DNA from: UBA11090 sp035560555
GTDB taxonomy: Bacteria > Spirochaetota > Spirochaetia > Treponematales > Rectinemataceae
Assembly (NCBI GenBank): GCA_035560555.1
Contig: DATMZF010000040.1
Coordinates: 1 to 49,599, forward strand
Length of the DNA stretch: 49,599 nt
Reading direction: 5' to 3'
Shown: one piece after another, positions 16,046 through 23,565 of the stretch
How the letters are laid out: each line of letters begins with the position of its first letter
Position numbering within the stretch: position 1 is the first letter of the stretch
The notes under the pieces: generated by a model
What the model was told of the DNA's origin: nothing
Databases searched by the model: none
What the model saw: the letters and a program-made list of their open reading frames with translations, nothing else
Made by a program: the position numbers and the translations under genes

Positions 16046-16933
16046 TCAGTTCTCCGTGTCCATGTAGTGCATCCAGCTCGATGAGGACTTGAAAAGGAAA
16101 CCGGTGACCACCATGAGGATCATGAAGAGCACCCATGACAACGCCGAGGCGTAGCCCATCTTGAAATACTTGAAGGCGTTGTCGTAGAGGAGGATGGCGT
16201 AGAGGTAGGTTGAGTGGAGCGGCCCGCCCGAGGTGATGACGAAAGCCGTCGTGAAGCTCTGGAAGGCGTTGACCGTCTGCATCACGAGGTTGAAGAACAC
16301 GATCGGCGTTATGAGGGGCAGGGTGACGCTACGGAAGATGCGGAGCTTGCCCGCGCCGTCGATCCTGGCCGCCTCGTAGAGGTATTCGGGCACCTGTTTG
16401 AGGGCGGCGAGGAAGAGGACCATCGAGGAGCCGAACTGCCAGACCTGGAGGAGGCTTATCGTGATGAGAGAAAAGCGCTGGTCGCCCAGCCAGTCGGGAC
16501 CCATGATCCCTACCGTGGCGAGGAGGCGGTTGATGAAGCCGTCGCCCTGAAAGAGCATGCGCCAGAGGATGGAGAGGGCAACGCTGCCGCCGAAGATGGA
16601 CGGCATATAGTAAATGGTTCGGTAGAGGCCGATACCTTTTATATTCTTGTTCAGGACGATCGCGACGAGGAGCGCGAAAGCGAGCTTGAGAGGCACCGAG
16701 ATGAAGACGTACTTCGTGGTGACCCAGAGTGATTTGGGGAAGAGGTCGTCTTCGGTGAACATCTTGACGTAGTTTGCCAGGCCGACGAACTTGGGCGGCC
16801 TCAGCACCGAATAGTCGGTGAATGAAAAAATGAAGGTCGAGACGAAGGGGAGAAAGGTGAGACAGAGAAAGCCTATGAGCCAGGGGGCGATGTACAGGTA
16901 GGCCACCCGGTTGTGTTTGGTCAGGGAACTCAT
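16046..16933 (-). CDS. Carbohydrate ABC transporter permease (MalF-like)
   Basis: A 295-residue partner permease of the CUT1 sugar importer. Six helices; the EAA loop is YLYEAARIDGAGKLRIFRSV. The N-terminus YLYIAPWLIGFLCLTFLP is the conserved first helix of this group. It follows the solute-binding protein gene by 85 bases, a gap filled by a strong GC hairpin. Confidence 0.88.
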   Translation of the reverse strand: MSSLTKHNRVAYLYIAPWLIGFLCLTFLPFVSTFIFSFTDYSVLRPPKFVGLANYVKMFTEDDLFPKSLWVTTKYVFISVPLKLAFALLVAIVLNKNIKGIGLYRTIYYMPSIFGGSVALSILWRMLFQGDGFINRLLATVGIMGPDWLGDQRFSLITISLLQVWQFGSSMVLFLAALKQVPEYLYEAARIDGAGKLRIFRSVTLPLITPIVFFNLVMQTVNAFQSFTTAFVITSGGPLHSTYLYAILLYDNAFKYFKMGYASALSWVLFMILMVVTGFLFKSSSSWMHYMDTEN

Positions 16934-16940
16934 GAAACCT

Positions 16941-16997
16941 CCGGCGGCGGCGGCCGCCCCAACCCGTCAGAGCCAGTCGGGTGGCCGCCGCCGCGCC
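16941..16997 (-). other. GC hairpin between binding-protein and permease genes
   Basis: CGGCGGCGG-CGGCCGCC on one side (16942-16958) pairs with GGCCGCCGCCGCG (16983-16995) across a loop of about 25 bases. There is no T tract. In many sugar ABC operons such a structure protects the upstream binding-protein mRNA and lowers permease expression; that function is inferred here. Confidence 0.6.
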
Positions 16998-17018
16998 ATG
17001 CGTGAAAAGCGCCGATGC

Positions 17019-18299
17019 TTATTTGAAGTTTTTCAGGACCTTGGAAGCCTTCGTGTAGAATTCCTTGGCCGCGGCGTCGGCGCTCACGTTTCCCTTGAGG
17101 CCGACCTGCTGGAGGGCGGTGAAGAGGAGGTCGCGGACTTCCACTGGGTCGTAGTAGGAGAACTTGCCCGTGTCGGTGTCGTCGATCAGCTTCATGGCCA
17201 CCTTGGTCACGTCGTTGATCATGCCGTTCTTGACGAGGGAGTCGTAGCCCTTCTTATTGGTCGGAACGCCGCGCTCGAGGGCCATGAGCTTGGCGCCTTC
17301 GGGATCGCTGGTGAGGAAATTGGCCAGCTTGACGGTGGCGTCCATCTCTTTGGTGTTCGCGTTGACGCAGAACATCATGTTCGGTCCGACCTCGACGCCC
17401 GAAAGCTTCGCGCCTTCGATCATCGGGTAGCGGGTGAAGCCCACCTGGTACTTGTAATTGAGATGCTGGGGAATCTGCGTGACCGGCGTCTCGCTGAAGA
17501 GGACCTTGCCGTTGAGCCAGTCGGGGTCAGACCAGGAGGCTTTCAGGAGGACGGTCTTCTCGAGGGACTGGAAGGTCCCGTCGGCGAACCATTCCTTGAA
17601 CATCGCGAGGCCTTCGGCTAGGTCTTTTTCGCTGAAGCCGAACTCGGCGTCCTTGGAGATGTAGGGTTTTCCGGTCTTCTGGACGAGATAGGAAATAAGA
17701 GGGTAACCGTACTGGTCCATGGTGCCGGAGTAGCCGATGACGGAAGGGTCTTTCGCTTTCGCGGCCTTTATCGCCTTGCCGAAAGATTCCCAGGTGAAAT
17801 ACTTATCGACGTTGACGCCGAGCTTGTCGGCCAGGGTCTTGTTGTAGACCAGGACGCGGCCGTTGGCGCCCAGCGGAAGGCCGATGAGCTTGGTGCCGAG
17901 GGTGCCGTATTCGAAGGTAGTCTGCGGCCAGCCGGAGAGGTCGAGACCGGGCACTTTCTTGAGGTCGGCGAACATTTCGGGGCTCTTCTGGAAGTCGCCG
18001 AACCAGGCGATGATGAACTGGAAGACGTCGGGGCCGGTTCCGGCGGCGAGCTGGGTGATGAGCTTGTCGTAGTAGCCTTCAAAGCCCGAATACTCGGTCT
18101 TGACCGTGATGGTGGGGTACTTCCTCATGAAGGCTTCGGCCGCGGCGACGGTCGCCTTGTGTCGGGTCTCGCCGCCCCACCATGCCAAGCGGATGGTTGT
18201 CTGCTTCTGGGCGAAGGCGCCGCCGACGGCGAAACATAGCATCGCTATCGCCACGAAGGTGGTGAAGGCCGATTTGCCGCGCGAACGTGTATTGATCAT
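17019..18299 (-). CDS. Sugar ABC transporter solute-binding protein (family 1)
   Basis: A 426-residue periplasmic binding protein. The start at 18299 (MINTRSRG) has a strong AAGGAGG just upstream. The signal peptide ends at AFA-Q (about residue 30); there is no lipobox. The mature part has family 1 marks: TIRLAWWGGETRH, KLITQLAAGTGPDVFQ, PLGANGRVLVYNKTLADK and KLANFLTSDPEGAKLMA. It delivers a sugar or oligosaccharide to the permease pair. The adjacent esterase, hydrolase and YesMN pair suggest plant-type or acetylated carbohydrate, but the ligand cannot be read from sequence. Confidence 0.88.
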   Translation of the reverse strand: MINTRSRGKSAFTTFVAIAMLCFAVGGAFAQKQTTIRLAWWGGETRHKATVAAAEAFMRKYPTITVKTEYSGFEGYYDKLITQLAAGTGPDVFQFIIAWFGDFQKSPEMFADLKKVPGLDLSGWPQTTFEYGTLGTKLIGLPLGANGRVLVYNKTLADKLGVNVDKYFTWESFGKAIKAAKAKDPSVIGYSGTMDQYGYPLISYLVQKTGKPYISKDAEFGFSEKDLAEGLAMFKEWFADGTFQSLEKTVLLKASWSDPDWLNGKVLFSETPVTQIPQHLNYKYQVGFTRYPMIEGAKLSGVEVGPNMMFCVNANTKEMDATVKLANFLTSDPEGAKLMALERGVPTNKKGYDSLVKNGMINDVTKVAMKLIDDTDTGKFSYYDPVEVRDLLFTALQQVGLKGNVSADAAAKEFYTKASKVLKNFK

Positions 18300-18352
18300 G
18301 TATTCCTCCTTGCTCCCCGGATAGAGGAGTTTCACCTCCATGGTAAGGCCGT

Positions 18353-18389
18353 ATTTTCATAGGCGATAGGGACTTTTTTCAATGAAAAT
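18353..18389. promoter_or_regulatory. Inverted repeat upstream of the binding-protein gene
   Basis: ATTTTCAT (18353-18360) and ATGAAAAT (18382-18389) form a perfect eight-base inverted repeat with a 21-base centre. On the minus strand a TTGAAA and a TATGAA lie at this site 15 bases apart. It is a candidate operator/promoter for the transport operon; the regulator could be the neighbouring YesN-type protein. Confidence 0.35.
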
Positions 18390-18461
18390 GGTTGCCCAAT
18401 CCACGATTTTTCGCGAAAGGTAGCGCAAAGAACGAAAAGGGTGCTCAACCAACGATAAGAT

Positions 18462-20402
18462 TCAGGCCAGTGGGATCGCGTCCGGTTCCGGCTTTCGCGT
18501 CGCGACGATCAGGGGAAAACGGACCTCTATGCTTGTGCCGCGTCCGGGGGCGCTGTGTATGGAGAGACCATACTGGGGCCCAAAAACGAGCTGGATGTGG
18601 CGATTCGTGTTGTAGAGGCCGATGTGCTCCGCCGAATGGGTCTGCGCGAGCAGTGAGGCGCGGATTTCGGCCAGGCGAGCCTCGTCCATGCCCACGCCGT
18701 CGTCCTCCACGCGGACCGACAGCGCGCCGGCGACCTCGTCCACGGAGGCCGCGATCCTGATGATGCCCTTTCCTTCCTTGTTCCTGATGCCGTGATAGAT
18801 GGAGTTCTCGAGGAGGGGCTGAAGGGTAAACTTGACCACCTTGCAGCGTCCCGCCCCTTCCCCGATGTCCCATATCACCTGGAACTTTTCGCTGTATCTG
18901 AAGCGCTGGATGGCGAGGTAGCGCTTGGCCGAGTCGATTTCGTCGGAGAGGGCCGCTTCCTCGCTTTCGGCGAGGGAGTATTTGAGGAGGACGGAGAGGT
19001 CCTGGATCATCGAGGAAGCGGCCGATGGCTTCCCTTCGGTGCCGAAGACCATCCAGTAGAGGGAGCCCAGGGTGTTGAAGAGGAAATGGGGATTCATCTG
19101 GGCGCGCAGGGCCTTGAGCTCGAGGACCTTGGCCTGGGCCTGGCGTTCGGAAAGCTGGAGAGCGGCGTAGCGCTGCTCGAGGAAGCTCCTGATGAGGGTT
19201 TCCACCATATAATCGTACTCATCGTGCAGGAGGGGAGGGTGTTCGGGGAACTCCTCCCCCAACTCGGCCTTCCTGAAGAGTTCGGTGACGGCGGCCACTC
19301 TGCGGGCGTTTCTCCGCGCTATGGAGAGGGTCATGGCGGCGCCGATGAGGATGGCGATGGCCAGCATCAGGAGGATGAGCTTCCTGAGGGTGATGGAAAA
19401 GCTCTCGAGGCTGGCGGCCGGTATTATCGACACGACGCGCCAGCCGTAACGGGTGGTAGCGGAGGAGTAGGTGTAATACGACGAGCCCGAGTAGGGCTGC
19501 TTGGCCAGGGGATCCCTGTTCTCGGCGAGGAGCTTTTTGCCTAGGGGGCTGGGTTCCTTTCTGTCGCCGGCCGAGAGGATGAGGCGCCCGTCCCGGTCCA
19601 GGATATAGACTTCCTGGCCCTCGAACTGGGAAGCCCTGGACATGAGCTCGTCGAAGTGACTTTTCTCGATGTTCATCACGATGACGCCGGTGCGCCCGTG
19701 GCTGGCGGGGTAGAGGCGCCGATAGACGGTGAAGAGGGGCAGGGCGGTCTTTTCGAAGCTGAAACGGCGCACTTCCCGGGTTTCCGTCCAGAGGAGGCGG
19801 TTTTCGGGGAAGGTTTCGTAGGTTTTCAGCCAGCCCGAGTCCGCGAAGCTGTCCATATGCATGATGCCGTCGGTCACGGAGAGCAGGCGTTCCGGGTAGC
19901 GGTCGAGATAGAAGTAGATCGAGTCGACGTAGGGCCTGGCGTTGCTCTGGGCGCTCAGGATGTCGTTCAGGACGCTGGAGAAGGAGACTTCGTCGACGCC
20001 GAGGGGCAGACCCGAGAGCAGTTCGTCGACGGTGGAGATTATTTTCGTGTTCACGCTGAAGGTGAGGTTGAGGGCGTCGAGCTCGAACATGGTCACGTCC
20101 ACCATGTCCTTGAGGTTGTCCAACTGGCGACTCGTCATCGTGGCTATTTCGCGGTTGATGAAATCGTCGGCTATGTAGGTCGCCGCGAACCCGAGCATGA
20201 GAAGGGGTACCACGACAGGGATGAGCGAGAGGAGAAGTTTTCTCAGAAACGACAGGGCGGGGAAGGAAAGCGCCAGAAAGGGCCGGACGAGGTGGGCCGC
20301 CCTCGCGGCCCGCGCTTCCGAGATGCCCGCGGCTTCGGGTGAGGCGGGTTCTGGTGAGGCGGGGTCTCCGGAGGCGCCCACGGCGCGCTTGTTCCTACGC
20401 AT
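18462..20402 (-). CDS. YesM-type sensor histidine kinase
   Basis: A 646-residue membrane kinase. TM1 at about 56-78, a periplasmic sensor region of about 260 residues (Cache-like), TM2 at about 338-360, then the His_kinase domain with the phosphoacceptor His439 in QMNPHFLFN. The ATPase domain has the N box LQPLLENSIYHG, VEDDGVGMDEA, and GRGTSIEVRFPL. This order is typical of YesM/LytS-type kinases that sense extracellular carbohydrates. The N-terminal tail (about 1-45) is rich in Pro, Glu and Ala with a short repeat (PASPEP/ASPEAA). Its start overlaps the response-regulator stop by eight bases. Confidence 0.88.
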   Translation of the reverse strand: MRRNKRAVGASGDPASPEPASPEAAGISEARAARAAHLVRPFLALSFPALSFLRKLLLSLIPVVVPLLMLGFAATYIADDFINREIATMTSRQLDNLKDMVDVTMFELDALNLTFSVNTKIISTVDELLSGLPLGVDEVSFSSVLNDILSAQSNARPYVDSIYFYLDRYPERLLSVTDGIMHMDSFADSGWLKTYETFPENRLLWTETREVRRFSFEKTALPLFTVYRRLYPASHGRTGVIVMNIEKSHFDELMSRASQFEGQEVYILDRDGRLILSAGDRKEPSPLGKKLLAENRDPLAKQPYSGSSYYTYSSATTRYGWRVVSIIPAASLESFSITLRKLILLMLAIAILIGAAMTLSIARRNARRVAAVTELFRKAELGEEFPEHPPLLHDEYDYMVETLIRSFLEQRYAALQLSERQAQAKVLELKALRAQMNPHFLFNTLGSLYWMVFGTEGKPSAASSMIQDLSVLLKYSLAESEEAALSDEIDSAKRYLAIQRFRYSEKFQVIWDIGEGAGRCKVVKFTLQPLLENSIYHGIRNKEGKGIIRIAASVDEVAGALSVRVEDDGVGMDEARLAEIRASLLAQTHSAEHIGLYNTNRHIQLVFGPQYGLSIHSAPGRGTSIEVRFPLIVATRKPEPDAIPLA

Positions 20403-21174
20403 CGGGCCTGCGCTGGGCCCCGCAGCGGAAGGCCGTGGGCGAGCTGCCGAAATAGAGTCTGAAGGCGCGGATGAAGCTCTTCGTGTTGGCGTAACCGACG
20501 AGGGCGCTTATTGCGCCGACGCGGTTGGCGGGGTTGGCGAGGAGGCGTTCGGCTTTCTTCATCCGCGCGTCCAGGAGGAGTTCGGAGAAGGTCTTTCCCG
20601 TCTCCTGGTGCAGTTTCGCGCTCAGGTAGTTCGGGCTCATGTTCAGCTTTGAGGCGATCGAGGGGAGGCTGATGTTGACGAGGTCCCGCTCGAAAAGCCG
20701 TGTCGCGCGTTCGGCCAGGCTCGCCGTCGGGACGGGGCTCTCCTGTCGATCGGGCTCGGCGCTCGCGTTCCGCTCGGCGTTCGCGGCGCGTTCGGCGCTG
20801 ACGGCGCGCTCCTTCGCGATTTTCGAGAAGACTTCGTTGAGCTCGTCGAAGCCGGCGGGCTTCACTATGTATTCCCGGGCTCCCAGTTCTATGGCTTTCT
20901 TCGCGTAGGCGAAATCCTTATAGGCGCTGATGAAGACAATATCGCAGGGATAGCCGCGCTCGCGCACCTTTTCCGCGAACTGGATGCCGTCCATGCGGGG
21001 CATCCGGATGTCGCAGAGGATGAGGTCGAAGGTCGCCTTCTCCATGACGGCGAGGGCTTCGAGGCCGTCCTGACAGGTGGCGGCCACCTCGATGCCGAGG
21101 CTCGACCAGGGAAAATAGGCCGAGATTCCGGCGCGTATGGCGGATTCGTCGTCGATGATGAGCAGGCGCAGCAT
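20395..21174 (-). CDS. YesN-type AraC-family response regulator
   Basis: A 259-residue regulator. The receiver domain has acidic pocket DDE (8-10), phosphoacceptor Asp55 in LILCDIRMPRMDG, and Lys in IVKPAG. After an Ala/Glu-rich linker (AERAANAERNASAE), an AraC-type double HTH follows (ISLPSIASKLNMSPNYLSAK and VGYANTKSFIRAFRLYFG). It is paired with the YesM kinase and precedes the sugar importer, so it probably activates that operon. Confidence 0.88.
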   Translation of the reverse strand: MLRLLIIDDESAIRAGISAYFPWSSLGIEVAATCQDGLEALAVMEKATFDLILCDIRMPRMDGIQFAEKVRERGYPCDIVFISAYKDFAYAKKAIELGAREYIVKPAGFDELNEVFSKIAKERAVSAERAANAERNASAEPDRQESPVPTASLAERATRLFERDLVNISLPSIASKLNMSPNYLSAKLHQETGKTFSELLLDARMKKAERLLANPANRVGAISALVGYANTKSFIRAFRLYFGSSPTAFRCGAQRRPDA

Positions 21175-21255
21175 ATCCTGATTGTACTATGGCCGCGGGG
21201 GGAGCGCCATCTTTTTCATTCTATTGTATGATGGAGCGGTTCAAGGAGTCGGGCG

Positions 21256-22137
21256 ATGATTCATGAGACGATCGATGTGTGGGGCCATGGCGAGGGTTCA
21301 GAGGGTTCGTATCGCGGCGACATGGGCGACGGTTTCGCTCCCGTCATCGACACCTATGTCCTCGATGGAAACAAGAGGCGCGCCGCGGTCCTGATCTGCC
21401 CGGGAGGCGGGTACGGCTTTCTCTCCCCGAGGGAAGCCGAACCCATCGCGCTTCAGTTCAACGCGGCCGGGTATCACGCCTTCGTGCTCCACTACAGCGT
21501 CGCGCCGAGGCGTCATCCCCTTCCCCTCCTCGATGTATCGAAGGCGCTCTGCGTGCTCAGGCGTCGCGCCGAGGAGTACAATATCCATTCCGGCCGGATC
21601 GCGCTCTGTGGCTTTTCCGCCGGGGCCCACCTCGCGGCGAGCCTGGGCGTCTACTGGGACAAGCCTCTGTCGCTGAGCGGCGCGGGCGGGGTCAAGGACT
21701 TGAATGGTCAAACCTTTACCCCGACGGGCATCGAGCCGGGGATGAACCGTCCGGACGCCCTTATCCTCTGTTATCCCGTCATCACCTCAGGCTCTTTCGC
21801 GCACAAGGGCTCCTTCGAGAACCTGCTCGGGCCGGGCGCCGGTCCCGAGACGCTCGCCGAAGTGTCGCTGGAACTCCACGTGAACGAAAAGACGCCGCCA
21901 GCCTTCATTTGGCATACCTATGCCGACGAGGGCGTGCCGCTCGAGAACAGCTTCCTTTTCGCTGGCGCCTTGCGCGCGGCGGGCGTTCCCTTCGAATACC
22001 ACGTCTATCCCGAGGGACCGCACGGGCTTTCGCTGGCCACCGAGGAAACGAGCGTCGATGGCAAGGAGCCCAATCCCCACGTTTCGTCGTGGATGTATCT
22101 CTGCGTCGAGTGGTTGGGGGAGCAGTTCGAGGATTGA
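21256..22137 (+). CDS. Alpha/beta-hydrolase esterase (acetyl-xylan esterase-like)
   Basis: A 293-residue alpha/beta hydrolase. The nucleophile elbow is GFSAG (Ser121), the oxyanion loop is ICPGGGYGFLS, and the acid and base follow in YADEGVPLENS (Asp) and EGPHGLSLA (His). This pattern, with LHYSVAPRRHPLPLLD, is that of the BD-FAE/Axe group which removes acetyl groups from carbohydrate. There is no signal peptide, so it acts in the cytoplasm on imported material. It is transcribed divergently from the YesMN-ABC locus, matching a shared catabolic role. AAGGAG precedes the ATG. Confidence 0.82.
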   Translation: MIHETIDVWGHGEGSEGSYRGDMGDGFAPVIDTYVLDGNKRRAAVLICPGGGYGFLSPREAEPIALQFNAAGYHAFVLHYSVAPRRHPLPLLDVSKALCVLRRRAEEYNIHSGRIALCGFSAGAHLAASLGVYWDKPLSLSGAGGVKDLNGQTFTPTGIEPGMNRPDALILCYPVITSGSFAHKGSFENLLGPGAGPETLAEVSLELHVNEKTPPAFIWHTYADEGVPLENSFLFAGALRAAGVPFEYHVYPEGPHGLSLATEETSVDGKEPNPHVSSWMYLCVEWLGEQFED

Positions 22138-22251
22138 CGCGCCAGGGCGGGACCGCGAGATTGCTGATTCGCTCGCGGGTTTCATGTCCCGCGGCCGCGA
22201 GGGTGTTAATTTCCCTTGACCTCCGACGGTTCGACGCCGCATTCTACCTAC

Positions 22252-23565
22252 ATGAGATTTTTCCACCTCTCCGACCTCCACCTCGGAAAAACGCTCCACG
22301 GATACGATCTTCTCGATGACCAGGCGTATGTTCTCGAACGCGTCGTCGCGAAGGTAGGGGAGCTGAGGCCTGAGGTCCTGCTCATCGCCGGCGACATCTA
22401 CGACAGGGCGATTCCGCCCGTCGAGGCAATACAGCTTTTCGACGCTTTTCTGGGCGCCGCCCGCAGGGCGGCGCCCGGCCTCCGCATCGTAGTGGTTTCG
22501 GGGAATCATGATTCGGCGGGGAGGCTTTCCTTCGGCGCCTCTTTATTGGCCGATTCAGGGCTCCGCATCGTCACGAAGGCGGAGGGCTCGCCAACGCTCG
22601 TGGCGGGAGAGGGCTCCGAGCGGGTGACGGTCTGGGCGCTGCCTTTCCTGACGCAGTCGAGCGCCGACTGGGAGGATCTAGCGGTGGCCGAGGGCGGCGC
22701 CGGCGGCCTCGGAAAGGCTGTGGATGGCGGAAATGCTGGCGGCGGGGCGGTCGGCCGCGGCGTGGGAGGCAAGGGCGGCGTGGGAAGCGAGCCGGCCGGC
22801 CGCCTCGCGTCGATAACGCGGATCCGCCCGCAGCAGGAACTTATGCGGCTCGCCATCGCCCCTATCCGGGCGGCGATGGACCCCGGATCGGCGAATGTCC
22901 TCGTGGCGCACTGTTTCGCTTCGGGCGCCATCGCCGGCGACAGCGAGCTGGCATTCGTGGGCGCGGCGGAGCAGGTCGACACGGGCTTTTTCGAGGGCTT
23001 CGATTATGTCGCCTTAGGGCACTTGCATTCCGGCCAGAGTCCCGCGCCCCATGTCTGGTACTGCGGCGCGCCGCTCGCCTATTCGGTGGGAGAGGCGGGC
23101 GCCGAAAAAAGTTTTCTTTCGGTCGAGGTCCTGGCCGGAAAGACGCCGCGGATCGAGCCGATTTCCATCGCGCCCAAGCGTCAGGTTCGCAGGCTGAAGG
23201 GCTTCTTTGACGAGCTGGTCGCGAATCCGTTGCCCGAAGCGGAGCGGGACGACTATATCGAGGTGTATCTCTGCGACGATGAGCCTGTCCTCAACGCGGG
23301 AGAAAGGCTGAAGGCCCTGTACCCGCGGCTGTTGGGCGCGCCGCAGCGGGCTTTCGAGCTGCGCTGGGGCGCCGCGGGGAACGGCGATGATGCATTGGAC
23401 GCGCTGCGGCGCGCGCGCGGCGGCAGCGACGCCCCCGACAGGCTCGAGACGGCGAAGGGAGATTTCCGCGCCTTCCACCGCGAGATGACGGGTGACGGGC
23501 CGTCGGAGGCTATGATCGAGCTTTTCGAGGCGATGGCGGAGGAGGCTTCCGATGCGTCCGATTAG
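22252..23565 (+). CDS. sbcD: Exonuclease subunit SbcD
   Basis: Mre11-type nuclease subunit of SbcCD, which cleaves hairpins and processes double-strand ends. The ATG at 22252 gives the canonical MRFFHLSDLHLGKTLHG; the next motifs are GDIYDRA, SGNHDSAGR, LVAHCFASG and ALGHLHSGQ, the metal ligands of the phosphodiesterase core. The length is about 437 residues. A Gly-rich insert (about residues 150-183) lies between the GNHD and VAHC motifs and is not part of the usual fold. It overlaps sbcC by 14 bases. There is no clear ribosome-binding site. Confidence 0.93.
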   Translation: MRFFHLSDLHLGKTLHGYDLLDDQAYVLERVVAKVGELRPEVLLIAGDIYDRAIPPVEAIQLFDAFLGAARRAAPGLRIVVVSGNHDSAGRLSFGASLLADSGLRIVTKAEGSPTLVAGEGSERVTVWALPFLTQSSADWEDLAVAEGGAGGLGKAVDGGNAGGGAVGRGVGGKGGVGSEPAGRLASITRIRPQQELMRLAIAPIRAAMDPGSANVLVAHCFASGAIAGDSELAFVGAAEQVDTGFFEGFDYVALGHLHSGQSPAPHVWYCGAPLAYSVGEAGAEKSFLSVEVLAGKTPRIEPISIAPKRQVRRLKGFFDELVANPLPEAERDDYIEVYLCDDEPVLNAGERLKALYPRLLGAPQRAFELRWGAAGNGDDALDALRRARGGSDAPDRLETAKGDFRAFHREMTGDGPSEAMIELFEAMAEEASDASD

